Shown here piece by piece: positions 37,341 to 46,694 of a stretch of DNA of 64,000 bases (positions are counted from its first letter, which is position 1; each line of letters begins with the position of its first letter). Position numbers and translations under genes: made by a program. The notes under the pieces were generated by a model, which did no database searches, was not told the DNA's origin, and was given only the letters and a program-made list of their open reading frames with translations. Source of the DNA: an uncultured Pelagibacteraceae bacterium. Lineage in GTDB: Bacteria > Pseudomonadota > Alphaproteobacteria > Pelagibacterales > AG-422-B15. The DNA lies in the NCBI GenBank assembly GCA_902518955.1, contig CABYIR010000003.1, forward strand, positions 28,036 through 92,035. The letters are read 5' to 3'.

Positions 37341-38516
37341 ATGGAATTAACCTCTCAACATGAAGAACTTAAAAGATCAGCAATTAAGTTTGTTGATACT
37401 GAAATTAACCCTTACGTAGATCAATGGGAAGAAGATGAAATCTTTCCTGCGCATGAAGTATTTAAAAAATTAGGTGAAAATGGATTTCTAGGGGTAACAA
37501 AACCAGAAAAATATGGTGGATCAGGTCTTGATTACTCGTACGGCGCTGTTCTTAATGAAGCATTGGCAAGTATAAAGTGTGGAGGTGTGCCAATGGCAAT
37601 TGGTGTTCAAACTGATATGTCCACTCCTGCTCTAGCAAGATTTGGATCTGAACATGTCTGTGAAAACTTTCTTCGGCCATCTATTTCAGGAGAATTTGTC
37701 TCATGTATTGGTGTTTCGGAGCCACATGCAGGCTCTGATGTCGCAGCAATAAAAACAACGGCAGTAAAAGATGGCGATGACTACATTATAAATGGGTCAA
37801 AAATGTGGATTACTAATGGAACTCAGGCTGATTGGATGTGCATGTTAGTAAATACTGGAAGCTCTTCGGAAAATCGCCATCTAAATAAATCTTTAATATG
37901 TGTTCCGCTAAAAGAAAATGGCGAAAGAGTTAAAGGCGTAACAATTAATCGAAAATTAAAAAAGATGGGAATGCATTCTTCAGATACTGCAGAAATTTTT
38001 TTTGAAGATGTTCGCGTACCTACTAAAAATCTTATTGGCGAGGAAGGCAAGGGTTTTGTTTATCAAATGATACAGTTCCAAGAAGAAAGGCTTTATGCAG
38101 CTATTGGAAATTACTCTGGTTGTGAAAATATCATCAATGAAACAATTGAATATACTCGTCAGCGTAAAACTTTTGGTAAACCAATAATAGATAATCAGAT
38201 TGTTCACTTTAGACTGTCAGAATTAATGACTGAAGTTGAAGCACTAAAGGCCCTTACATGGAAAGGAATTGAGATTCATGTAAATGGAGGTGACTGCACC
38301 AAACTAGCATCTATGTCAAAGTTGAAATCTACTAGATTAGCAAGAGAAGTTAATGATGCTTGCCTTCAATACTGGGGTGGTATGGGTTTTATGGATGAAA
38401 CTCCAGTATCAAGAGCTTATCGAGATCAACGATTAGGTTCAATTGGTGGTGGTTCAGATGAAGTTATGCTTGGGATTATTTCGAAGTATTTAGATATTTT
38501 ACCAGGTAAAAACTAA
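37341..38516 (+). CDS. Acyl-CoA dehydrogenase
   Basis: The 391 residues form an FAD-dependent acyl-CoA dehydrogenase. Signatures are FLGVTKPEKYGGSGLDYS, CIGVSEPHAGSDVAAIKT (FAD loop), DYIINGSKMWITNGTQADW, KKMGMHSSDTAEIFFEDV, RQRKTFGKPIIDNQ and GSIGGGSDEVMLGI. The IGGGSDEVM end lacks the classical MCAD-position Glu and resembles long-chain or isovaleryl-type enzymes where the Glu is earlier. It oxidises an acyl-CoA to the 2-enoyl-CoA. It begins 1 bp after the isomerase gene. The acyl substrate is not readable. Confidence 0.92.
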   Translation: MELTSQHEELKRSAIKFVDTEINPYVDQWEEDEIFPAHEVFKKLGENGFLGVTKPEKYGGSGLDYSYGAVLNEALASIKCGGVPMAIGVQTDMSTPALARFGSEHVCENFLRPSISGEFVSCIGVSEPHAGSDVAAIKTTAVKDGDDYIINGSKMWITNGTQADWMCMLVNTGSSSENRHLNKSLICVPLKENGERVKGVTINRKLKKMGMHSSDTAEIFFEDVRVPTKNLIGEEGKGFVYQMIQFQEERLYAAIGNYSGCENIINETIEYTRQRKTFGKPIIDNQIVHFRLSELMTEVEALKALTWKGIEIHVNGGDCTKLASMSKLKSTRLAREVNDACLQYWGGMGFMDETPVSRAYRDQRLGSIGGGSDEVMLGIISKYLDILPGKN

Positions 38517-38518
38517 AT

Positions 38519-40138
38519 CTACATTCGTCCAACTCCAAATGAATTTGGACGTAAATCTCTTTTTTCAGAGTCGCAAACGATATTTAAACATTCGCCTAAA
38601 ATTTTCCTTGTATCTCTTGGATCAATTATGCCATCATCCCAAATTCTTGCAGTTGCGAATAAGGCTTCGCCTTCTTCTTTGTAAGTATCAATTATTTTTT
38701 GTTCGATTGCCTTAATCATTTCCATATTAGGCTCTTCTCCTCTTCTCTTAGCAGACTCAACTGCAACTTGTGACATGGTTTTTCCCGCCTGCTCACCACC
38801 CATCACGCTCAATTTATTATTAGGCCATGAAAATAAAAATCTGGGATCAAATGATCTACCGGCCATACCATATTCACCCGCTCCAAACGATGCACCAATT
38901 CGTAATGTGATTTTTGGAACTGTACAATTTGTAACAGCTTGTATCATTTTTGATCCATGCTTAATAATTCCTCTTCTCTCTTCTTTTGTTCCAACCATAT
39001 AGCCAGTCGTATTTTGTAAAAAAATAAGCGGTGTATTATGCTTTGAGCATAATTGAATAAACTGAGCTGCCTTAACAGCGCCATCAGCAAAAATCGGTCC
39101 ATTGTTTCCAACAATACCAACTTTGTAGCCGTGAATTCGTGCAGTGCCTGTAACAGTTTGTTTTCCAAATTCAGGTTTAAAATCTAAATATTCTGAGCCA
39201 TCAACTATACGAGCGATGACCTCTCGAACATCATAAGGTTTTTTATAATCTGTAGGTACTACACCTATAAGTTCATCAGGGGAATAAATAGGTTCACTAA
39301 AATTTTCATTTTTGGTTGACATAAATCCATCGTTCCACCCTAAGTTTTTAACAACTTCTCTACATTTTTTAATTGCTTCAGCGTCATCATTAGCTATGTA
39401 TTCAGCTAAACCAGAAACTGTATAATGCATCTCTGCGCCTCCGAGTTCTTCATCTGTAGCAATTTCACCTAATGCTGCCTTTAGCAATGGTGGGCCCGCC
39501 AAAAATATTTTAGATCTATTTTTAACTACAATGACTTGATCTGATAATCCAGGTGTGTATGCGCCTCCAGCAGTAGAATTGCCATGAACTACTGCAATTG
39601 TAGGTATACCCATAGCAGACATTTTAGCTAAGTTTGCAAAACTACGTCCACCTGGCAAAAAAACTTCCGATTGTCTAAAGAGATTTGCCCCTGCGCTTTC
39701 AACAAGACTAATTAATGGAAGCTTATTTTCTTTTATGATTTCAGCTCCTCGAAGCGCTTTAACAACACCCATTTCTGTCATGCTTCCGCCCTTAATTCCA
39801 GAGTCTGAAGCGCTGACCATACATCTTACGCCTGATACATATCCTATTCCACTAATACCACCGCCTCCTGAAATATTTTTATCTCCATCATCATCTCCCA
39901 TTTTATATCCAGCAAGAGTAGAAAGGGGTATGAAATAGCTATCAGGGTCTAAAAGAGCTGCAAGCCTTTCTCTTGGAAGAAGCTGACCTCTCTTTTCAAA
40001 TTTTGGCTTGGCTCTCTCAGAATTATCAGCGATTTTTTTTTCTAAAGATCTAAATTCATTGATTAATTCTATATGATCCGCTTCATTCTTTTTAAAAGAA
40101 TTAGAGTTTATCATTATTTTTGATTCAATAACTGGCAT
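38519..40138 (-). CDS. Acyl-CoA carboxylase carboxyltransferase (beta) subunit
   Basis: Read from Met at 40136-40138 the product is 539 residues, the usual length for a methylcrotonyl- or propionyl-CoA carboxylase beta subunit; a longer frame reaches 40225 but would overlap parE. Motifs include PRERLAALLDPDSYF, RGAEIIKENKLPLISLVESAGANL, VHGNSTAGGAYTPGLSDQ, GTARIHGYKVGIVGNNGPIF and RIGASFGAGEYGMAGRS. It transfers carboxyl from biotin to acyl-CoA. The biotin-carrying alpha subunit is not adjacent, so it must lie elsewhere. It converges on an acyl-CoA dehydrogenase, which fits leucine or fatty-acid breakdown. Confidence 0.9.
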   Translation of the reverse strand: MPVIESKIMINSNSFKKNEADHIELINEFRSLEKKIADNSERAKPKFEKRGQLLPRERLAALLDPDSYFIPLSTLAGYKMGDDDGDKNISGGGGISGIGYVSGVRCMVSASDSGIKGGSMTEMGVVKALRGAEIIKENKLPLISLVESAGANLFRQSEVFLPGGRSFANLAKMSAMGIPTIAVVHGNSTAGGAYTPGLSDQVIVVKNRSKIFLAGPPLLKAALGEIATDEELGGAEMHYTVSGLAEYIANDDAEAIKKCREVVKNLGWNDGFMSTKNENFSEPIYSPDELIGVVPTDYKKPYDVREVIARIVDGSEYLDFKPEFGKQTVTGTARIHGYKVGIVGNNGPIFADGAVKAAQFIQLCSKHNTPLIFLQNTTGYMVGTKEERRGIIKHGSKMIQAVTNCTVPKITLRIGASFGAGEYGMAGRSFDPRFLFSWPNNKLSVMGGEQAGKTMSQVAVESAKRRGEEPNMEMIKAIEQKIIDTYKEEGEALFATARIWDDGIIDPRDTRKILGECLNIVCDSEKRDLRPNSFGVGRM

Positions 40139-40217
40139 AAATAATCCAAAAAAAATATTTCGATAGACTAATAAAATATACCACAATGTAAAGAATCTAA
40201 TAATATCAACACTATTA

Positions 40218-42200
40218 ATGGTCAAAAAAACAAAAAAAAGAGCTAAGTTGGCAAAAAAAACAACAAAAGCTAAGAATACAAATTATACCGCTAAAGACAT
40301 AGAGGTTCTTGAGGGCCTTGAACCTGTTCGTAAAAGACCAGGAATGTATATTGGCGGAACAGATGTGCATGCCATGCATCATTTAGTAAGCGAGGTCCTT
40401 GACAATTCAATGGATGAAGTGGTTTCAGGTCATGCAAATAAAGTCAATATTAATTTAATTGATAGCACAACAATTGAAATTTCTGATAATGGTCGAGGTA
40501 TACCAGTTGATAAACATCCAAAGTTTAAACTTCCAGCCGTAGAGGTCATTCTCACAACACTTCACTCTGGTGGAAAATTTTCTAATAAAAATTATCAAAC
40601 TTCAGGTGGCTTACACGGCGTTGGTGTTTCAGTTGTTAACGCCTTGTCAAAAAAACTAGACCTTGAAATTGCGAGAGATAAGAGATTTTATACTCAAACT
40701 TACTCAAGAGGGGTTAAAAAAAATAAATTAAAAACTATTTCACGTGGAAGTATTAAAAAAGGTACAAAAATAAAATTTACTCCTGATGATGAAATTTTTG
40801 GAAAAGAAAATTTTGACTCATCTATTATTTACAATATTGCAAAAGCAAAGGCCTATTTAATCCCAAATGTTGAGATTAATTGGTCGTGTCCAAAAAATTT
40901 AGTTAAAAAAAATATACCGACGCAGGACAGACTTCATTATGCAAAAGGGATTCATGATTACTTATTTGCGTTAGTAAATCCAAACGAACCTATTTTTGAC
41001 GAAGAATTCTACTTTAAGACCAATATTGACGATGAAGGAAATAGTATAGAAGGAATTATAAATTGGTTTGATGCAATAGAACCAATTAACCAGTCATATT
41101 GCAACACTATACAAACACCTTTGGGCGGAACTCATGAAAATGGTTTTAAAAATGGTATGTTTAAAGCATTTAAAGACTATTCAAAAATTAAATTTGAGAG
41201 AAAAGCCTCTCAAATTACACAAGATGATATTTTTGGATCGTCAGCTTCTATATTATCAATATTTATTGAAAACCCTGAATTTCAAGGCCAAACAAAAGAA
41301 AAACTATCTAGTATTGAGCCAGGCAAAAAGATTGAATTAAAAATTAAACAACTATTTGAACAATGGTTAGCAAAAAAAACAAAAACAGCTGAACAATTAT
41401 TCTATTATGCCTTTAACCGATCTCAAATCAGACTTCAAAATAAATCAGAGCTTGCAATTGAACGACAAGTAAAAAGAAAAAAAATTACACTACCCGGTAA
41501 ACTTGCCGATTGCACTATTAGTGGCAACAAAGGCACTGAACTTTTTTTAGTTGAAGGTGACTCAGCTGGTGGATCAGCTAAGCAGGCAAGAGATAGGCAG
41601 ACGCAGGCTATACTTCCCTTAAGAGGCAAGATACTCAATGTAATAAGTGCATCTAGAGATAAAATAAATGCCAATCAGGAAATTGTTGATCTCATACAAG
41701 CCCTTGGCTGTAAAAGAGGCGATAATTATAACTCTAAAGATATTAGATATGAAAAGATAATCATTATGACAGATGCTGATGTAGATGGAGCCCATATCGC
41801 TACTCTTCTAATGGGATTTTTCTATAATGAATTTCCTAAATTAATTGATGATGGCCAACTTTATTTGTCTGTTCCCCCTCTATTTAAAATATCTAAAGGA
41901 GGTAAAATCTTTTACGCGGTAAGTGAAAGTCATAAAGATGACATAGTGAAAAATGAATTTAAAAATTCTGAAAATATTGAAATAAATCGATTTAAGGGTC
42001 TAGGTGAAATGATGCCAGCTCAATTAAAAGAAACAACAATGTCTCCTGAAAATAGAACATTGCTTAAAGTTCAGATTGCCTCAAAAGATAAGAAAAAAAC
42101 TAAGAAATCTGTAGAAGCCCTCATGGGGAAAAAACCAGAGCTGAGGTTTAAGTTTATAACTGAAAATTCAAAAGGAGTTTCTGCAGAAAATATTCTTTAA
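40218..42200 (+). CDS. parE: DNA topoisomerase IV subunit B
   Basis: The 660 residues have the GHKL ATPase motifs LDNSMDEVV, DNGRGIPVDKHP and TSGGLHGVGVSVVNALS, then the TOPRIM motifs LFLVEGDSAGGSAK and IIIMTDADVDGAHIATLL. It pairs with ParC to decatenate chromosomes. The length, about 140 residues below alphaproteobacterial GyrB, and the Lys-rich N-terminus favour ParE over GyrB. TAATAT lies 11 bp before the ATG. The end overlaps an aldehyde dehydrogenase gene by 4 bp. Confidence 0.9.
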   Translation: MVKKTKKRAKLAKKTTKAKNTNYTAKDIEVLEGLEPVRKRPGMYIGGTDVHAMHHLVSEVLDNSMDEVVSGHANKVNINLIDSTTIEISDNGRGIPVDKHPKFKLPAVEVILTTLHSGGKFSNKNYQTSGGLHGVGVSVVNALSKKLDLEIARDKRFYTQTYSRGVKKNKLKTISRGSIKKGTKIKFTPDDEIFGKENFDSSIIYNIAKAKAYLIPNVEINWSCPKNLVKKNIPTQDRLHYAKGIHDYLFALVNPNEPIFDEEFYFKTNIDDEGNSIEGIINWFDAIEPINQSYCNTIQTPLGGTHENGFKNGMFKAFKDYSKIKFERKASQITQDDIFGSSASILSIFIENPEFQGQTKEKLSSIEPGKKIELKIKQLFEQWLAKKTKTAEQLFYYAFNRSQIRLQNKSELAIERQVKRKKITLPGKLADCTISGNKGTELFLVEGDSAGGSAKQARDRQTQAILPLRGKILNVISASRDKINANQEIVDLIQALGCKRGDNYNSKDIRYEKIIIMTDADVDGAHIATLLMGFFYNEFPKLIDDGQLYLSVPPLFKISKGGKIFYAVSESHKDDIVKNEFKNSENIEINRFKGLGEMMPAQLKETTMSPENRTLLKVQIASKDKKKTKKSVEALMGKKPELRFKFITENSKGVSAENIL

Positions 42201-43654
42201 GCTAAATTCTTTATATTTTTTTCTGTTTTTTCACTATAAGGAGCTGAAACCATTTTTCCAGCATCAATTAAATTTTGTCCTTTTAATACTGCTCTTTTAT
42301 GACTGAAATTGCGATATCCATCATGACCATGGTATGACCCTGAGCCACTTGGGCCCACTCCTCCGAATGGAAGGTCATGCATTGAAAATTGAAAAAGAAC
42401 ATCGTTGGTCACAAGTTGTCCTGATGTAGTTTTATTTAAAAGATCGTCAACTTCTTTTGCATCATCACCAAAATAATAAAGAGCAAGTGCTTTTGGGTTA
42501 TGATTTACATATTTAATAGTTTCATCAAAATTTTTATATGACATAACAGGCAAGATAGGTCCAAAAATTTCATTTTTCATAACCTCCATATCATCAGTTG
42601 GATTAAGAATTAATGTTGGAGGGATTTTATGATGTTCTTGTTGTGTAAGATCTTCATTAGCAGGATTGATTTCTACAATTTCTGCACCTTTAGATTTTGC
42701 ATCCGAAATATATGATCTTAATCTTTCATAATGATTCAAATGAATGATTGAAGTGTAATCAGGATTATTCTTCAGAGTTTCGTATGACTCTTGTACATAT
42801 GACTTAGCATGCTCAACAAACTCATTCTCTTTTCCTTCAGGAAGAAATACGTAATCAGGCGAAATACATATCTGACCAGCATTAAGCAATTTACCCATCA
42901 TAATTTTATCAACACTTTTCTTCATTTTAGCTTTAGGGCCAACGATAACTGGAGACTTTCCACCAAGCTCGAGTGTGAGGGGAACTAAATTTTCAGATGC
43001 TTCATAGGCAATTTTTTTTGCTATATGAGTTGATCCAGTAAATAATAAATGATCAAAAGCAAGACCAGCAAAAGACTGAGATGTTTGAGGCCCGCCATTG
43101 ATTACAACCACTTCATCATCATTAAAGTATTCTTTTACTAACTTTTCAGTCAAATCAGATGTTTCAGGAACAAACTCTGATAATTTCATCATTGCATTAT
43201 TTCCAGCGGCAAATACTTCAACCAATGGGCCTAAACTCAAATTAAGTGGAAAGTTCCATGGTGAGATAATCCCTACAACTCCGTAAGGTTGATTATGAAT
43301 AAATGCTTTGGCGCCCAGCAATCCTAGAGGGAAATTAGGTTTTCTTTTTTCAGGCTTCATCCATTTACTTAAATTTTTTGAAATATGTTTTGCGCTAGCA
43401 ATGATAGGCAAAGTATCTGACAGTAAGCTTAGTTGCTCATGCCTTGTTCCAAAATCATTCTGTAAAGCCTTGTGGATATCTTCTGAGTTTTCCTCTACAA
43501 GAAGTTTTAATCTGTTTATTCTATCTATTCTCTCTTTATAATTAGGATAGTCACCATTTTGAAATCTTTTTTTGAGACTATTGAGAATTCTCTCTAATTC
43601 ATCCTTAGATACTTCAGGATAATCTGATGCTACACTTACTCCACCTAAACCCAT
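42197..43654 (-). CDS. Aldehyde dehydrogenase, coniferyl-type
   Basis: The 485 residues are a class-3-like aldehyde dehydrogenase. The catalytic Cys is in LLNAGQICISPDYVF, the general base Glu in LTLELGGKSP, and the cofactor pieces IISPWNFPLNLSLGPL and LLFTGSTHIAKK are present; the end FSHKRAVLKGQ is like coniferyl aldehyde dehydrogenase (CalB). It oxidises aldehydes to acids with NAD(P). Met1 could be replaced by another in-frame start; MGLGGVSVASDYPEVS is atypical. It overlaps parE (convergent) by 4 bp. Confidence 0.9.
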   Translation of the reverse strand: MGLGGVSVASDYPEVSKDELERILNSLKKRFQNGDYPNYKERIDRINRLKLLVEENSEDIHKALQNDFGTRHEQLSLLSDTLPIIASAKHISKNLSKWMKPEKRKPNFPLGLLGAKAFIHNQPYGVVGIISPWNFPLNLSLGPLVEVFAAGNNAMMKLSEFVPETSDLTEKLVKEYFNDDEVVVINGGPQTSQSFAGLAFDHLLFTGSTHIAKKIAYEASENLVPLTLELGGKSPVIVGPKAKMKKSVDKIMMGKLLNAGQICISPDYVFLPEGKENEFVEHAKSYVQESYETLKNNPDYTSIIHLNHYERLRSYISDAKSKGAEIVEINPANEDLTQQEHHKIPPTLILNPTDDMEVMKNEIFGPILPVMSYKNFDETIKYVNHNPKALALYYFGDDAKEVDDLLNKTTSGQLVTNDVLFQFSMHDLPFGGVGPSGSGSYHGHDGYRNFSHKRAVLKGQNLIDAGKMVSAPYSEKTEKNIKNLA

Positions 43655-43718
43655 ATGTTTACCTCTTTAAATTATTTAGATCGTATAGAAATTATAAGTA
43701 TAATTCAATTAGAATATA

Positions 43719-43746
43719 TTGACACTTAATACGTCGATATTATGAT
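43719..43746 (+). promoter_or_regulatory. Sigma-70-type promoter for the enoyl-CoA hydratase gene
   Basis: A perfect TTGACA (43719-43724), a 16-bp spacer and TATGAT (43741-43746) lie about 33 bp before the ATG at 43780. The predicted start gives a leader of about 27 bases, with no Shine-Dalgarno sequence in it. Confidence 0.65.
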
Positions 43747-43779
43747 CTTACTAATCTTTTTATTATAATTTTTTTATTT

Positions 43780-44586
43780 ATGCCAAATAAAATAAAATTT
43801 CATATTGATAAAAATAATGTAGCTGTTTTAACATTGAATGACCCTGAAAGACTGAATGCTCTTTCTTTGGAAATGTTAACTGAGATACATGAACAAATTA
43901 AACTTATCAATGCCGGTAAAACAAGTGCGAGGTGTCTTGTAATTACGGGAGAAGGACGAGGGTTTTGTGCTGGGGCTAATTTAATCGATACAAATGCCGC
44001 TCCATCTGAAAGTGGTAATCCAATGGATAGAGATTTAGGAAAAGGATTGTTAACCCATTATCATCCAATGCTTATAGATTTAAAAAATTTAGAAATACCT
44101 GTTATTACTGCAATTAATGGTGTTGCAGCTGGCGCAGGATGTTCACTAGGCATCATTGGTGATCTAATATTTGCTACTGATAAATCATATTTCTATCAGG
44201 CTTTTAAATTTATTGGATTAGTTCCAGATGCCGGATCGACATATATACTTCCTCGAAAAATTGGCATGGCAAGAGCTATAGAATTATCAATGTTGGGAGA
44301 AAAAATAACAGCTGAAAAGGCTCTTTCATGGGGATTAATAAATTTTGTTTATGATCAAGAAAATTTAATGAAAGAGACGATTAAGACTGCCACTGAGATC
44401 GCAAATGGGCCAACTATTGCTTATAAATTAATGAGAAAACTGTACTGGGAAAGTTTAAGTAATGACTTTGAGACACAGCTAAACGCTGAAAGTAAAGCTC
44501 AAACAATAGCAGGTAAGACTGAAGACTGCTTTAATGGTGTTATGTCTTTTCTGCAAAAGAAGAAGCCTAACTTTAAAGGAAAATAA
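43780..44586 (+). CDS. Enoyl-CoA hydratase/isomerase family protein
   Basis: The 268 residues are a crotonase-fold protein: NDPERLNALSLEMLTEI, ITGEGRGFCAGANLID (oxyanion hole), AINGVAAGAGCSLGIIGDL and FKFIGLVPDAGSTYILPR. The Asp in LVPDAGST at the PaaG-type catalytic position suggests an isomerase or a ring-enoyl-CoA enzyme as in phenylacetate catabolism; both usual hydratase glutamates are not obvious. It has its own promoter and ends 2 bp from tgt, convergent. The substrate is not known. Confidence 0.88.
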   Translation: MPNKIKFHIDKNNVAVLTLNDPERLNALSLEMLTEIHEQIKLINAGKTSARCLVITGEGRGFCAGANLIDTNAAPSESGNPMDRDLGKGLLTHYHPMLIDLKNLEIPVITAINGVAAGAGCSLGIIGDLIFATDKSYFYQAFKFIGLVPDAGSTYILPRKIGMARAIELSMLGEKITAEKALSWGLINFVYDQENLMKETIKTATEIANGPTIAYKLMRKLYWESLSNDFETQLNAESKAQTIAGKTEDCFNGVMSFLQKKKPNFKGK

Positions 44587-44588
44587 GT

Positions 44589-45686
44589 TTAATTATAATT
44601 ACTTAGAAACTCTTCAGAAAAACGCTGAAACCTTTTTTCTTCAATTGATGCCCTGATCTCTTTCATCAAATTTTGATAAAAATAAATATTATGTAAGGAT
44701 AAAAGCATACCACCTAACATTTCTTTTGCATTAAATAAGTGATGAAGATATGCGGCTGAGTATGTGTTGCAAATAGGGTTGTCACTTTCAGGATCAATTG
44801 AGGAGTTTAATTGTTTAAATTTTGAATTTCGAATATTTATTGTCCCATTTTTTGTAAAAGCCTGCCCATTTCTTCCACTTCTGGTAGGAAGAACACAATC
44901 AAACATATCGACTCCTCTGGCAACTGCACCGATAATATCATCAGGTTTGCCAACTCCCATTAAATACCTTGGCCTATTTTGTGGAAGAAGTAGACAAGTG
45001 TAGTCTAGAACTTTAAACATTTCATCTTGAGATTCGCCTACAGCTAATCCCCCAACAGCATAACCATCAAAATCTAAATTAATTAGAGATCTTACTGATT
45101 CATCTCTTAAATCTGAATAAGTACTTCCCTGAACGATGCCAAATAATTGATTCTGAGATCCAGTAAATGCATACTTACATCTTTCCGCCCATTTCATTGA
45201 TAATCTCATTGAGTCACTTGCTTGGTCATGAGTTGCTGGGAAAGGGGTACACTCATCAAAGCACATAACAATATCTGAATTTAGATTTTTTTGAATTTCA
45301 ATTGATTTTTCAGGAGTAACAAAGAATTTTTTACCATCAATATGTGATTTAAACTCTACTCCGTTGTCAGACAATTTTCTTAATTTTGATAATGAGAATA
45401 CTTGATAACCACCTGAGTCAGTTAATATAGGTAAATGCCAATTCATAAAGTAGTGTAATCCGCCAAATTTACCGATTAAATCATCTCCAGGTCGAAGCAT
45501 TAAATGATATGTATTTCCTAATAAAATCTCTGAACCGGTTTTTAAAAGATCGGGTGTTGTGACGGCTTTCACTGTTGCAGCGGTACCAACAGGCATAAAT
45601 GTCGGAGTATTAATATTTCCATGAACTGTTTTCACGATACCTCTTCTAGCAAGGTGGTCACTATTTAATAATTCAAAATTACTCAT
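44589..45686 (-). CDS. tgt: Queuine tRNA-ribosyltransferase (Tgt) with altered zinc site
   Basis: The 365 residues match bacterial Tgt, which swaps guanine-34 for preQ1 in GUN tRNAs: LTDSGGYQVFSL (active Asp), PTFMPVGTAATVKAV, FGIVQGSTYSDLR, GGLAVGES, and VDMFDCVLPTRSGRNGQAF. The zinc site in Zymomonas and E. coli is CxCxxC plus a His; here the segment reads DPESDNPICNTYSAAY, so the first two Cys are Ser and Asn and only the third Cys and the later His (SLHNIYFY) remain. It overlaps queA by 8 bp. Confidence 0.9.
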   Translation of the reverse strand: MSNFELLNSDHLARRGIVKTVHGNINTPTFMPVGTAATVKAVTTPDLLKTGSEILLGNTYHLMLRPGDDLIGKFGGLHYFMNWHLPILTDSGGYQVFSLSKLRKLSDNGVEFKSHIDGKKFFVTPEKSIEIQKNLNSDIVMCFDECTPFPATHDQASDSMRLSMKWAERCKYAFTGSQNQLFGIVQGSTYSDLRDESVRSLINLDFDGYAVGGLAVGESQDEMFKVLDYTCLLLPQNRPRYLMGVGKPDDIIGAVARGVDMFDCVLPTRSGRNGQAFTKNGTINIRNSKFKQLNSSIDPESDNPICNTYSAAYLHHLFNAKEMLGGMLLSLHNIYFYQNLMKEIRASIEEKRFQRFSEEFLSNYN

Positions 45687-46692
45687 TACGATACAACAGG
45701 CTTACATCTCCATATGAAAAGAAACGATAATCATTTTCTATAGCCACTCGGTATATAGATTGAATTTTATCTATGCCAGAAAATGCAGAAACTAAAAGCA
45801 TCAAAGTTGACTTTGGTAAATGAAAATTTGTTAAAAGCATATCTACTACTTTAAATTTAAATCCAGGCTTAATAAAAATATCTGTTTTTCCACTAAATGG
45901 AGAAAGTTCACCGCTCAGTGCCGCGGACTCTAACAGTCTTAACGATGTTGTACCAACAGAAATTATTCTTCCTTTTTTTGATTTTTTTTCTTTTATCAAC
46001 TCAATAACTTCATTTGAAATAAACCCTATTTCACTATGCATTTTATGGTTTCCAATATTATCTCTAATTGGCATAAATGTTCCTGCCCCAACATGGAGTG
46101 TAATCTCAGCTAACTGATCTCTGTCTTTTATTTTATTAAATATTTCATTATTAAAATGAAGGCCAGCTGTGGGAGCTGCAATTGATCCATCATGACTTGC
46201 ATAAACTGTTTGATAATCATTAAAATCTTTTTTATCACTATTTCTTGATTTTAGAATGTATGGAGGAAGAGGCATTTTACCAAAATTTCTAAATATTATA
46301 TTCTCTTCTCCATTTATTTTTATTATGAAGTCTCCTTCATGAGTCTTTTCTATAACATCAAGGAAATATGAATCGTCTAAAGAAATTTTATCACCTACAT
46401 TTATTTTCTTTCCAGGTTTTATAAATGCTTTCCAAAGCGACTCTTTTATTTTTTTATGAAAAGTAACTCTGATCTCATTTGACTTGTGTTTTAGAGAGAA
46501 ATAAGCTGGAATTACTTTGGAGTTATTCACCACAAGTAAGTCATTCTTTTCAATATAATTAAGGATATTATTGAAATTATCGTGATAAACAGGTTCGCTG
46601 CCAATTAATAATCTTGAAACATTTCGAGGCTGGATTGGCCTGCTTGCTATAAGTTCCTGCGGAAGATCAAAGTCAAAATGACTAATATCCAT
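45679..46692 (-). CDS. queA: S-adenosylmethionine:tRNA ribosyltransferase-isomerase
   Basis: The 337 residues match QueA, which adds the epoxycyclopentane ring to preQ1 in tRNA using SAM. Signatures are FDFDLPQELIASRPIQPR, LVVNNSKVIPAYF, MPLPPYILKSRN, YASHDGSIAAPTAGLHF, ITLHVGAGTFMPI, GTTSLRLLESAA and LLTNFHLPKSTLMLLVSAF. Full length is normal. It overlaps tgt by 8 bp and follows the cyclophilin gene by 2 bp, a conserved alphaproteobacterial order. Confidence 0.97.
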   Translation of the reverse strand: MDISHFDFDLPQELIASRPIQPRNVSRLLIGSEPVYHDNFNNILNYIEKNDLLVVNNSKVIPAYFSLKHKSNEIRVTFHKKIKESLWKAFIKPGKKINVGDKISLDDSYFLDVIEKTHEGDFIIKINGEENIIFRNFGKMPLPPYILKSRNSDKKDFNDYQTVYASHDGSIAAPTAGLHFNNEIFNKIKDRDQLAEITLHVGAGTFMPIRDNIGNHKMHSEIGFISNEVIELIKEKKSKKGRIISVGTTSLRLLESAALSGELSPFSGKTDIFIKPGFKFKVVDMLLTNFHLPKSTLMLLVSAFSGIDKIQSIYRVAIENDYRFFSYGDVSLLYRNE

Positions 46693-46694
46693 AT

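Noticed and set aside
40139..40225. Long N-terminal extension of the carboxylase beta subunit
   Set aside because: It would overlap parE and does not look like the family; the Met at 40138 gives the normal length.
40218..42200. GyrB instead of ParE
   Set aside because: Length and Lys-rich start fit ParE better; the motifs are shared, so a genome-wide check for a second type II B subunit would settle it.
43764..43769. TATAAT 10 bp before the enoyl-CoA hydratase start as a leaderless promoter
   Set aside because: A better TTGACA-16 bp-TATGAT promoter lies further upstream and accounts for expression.
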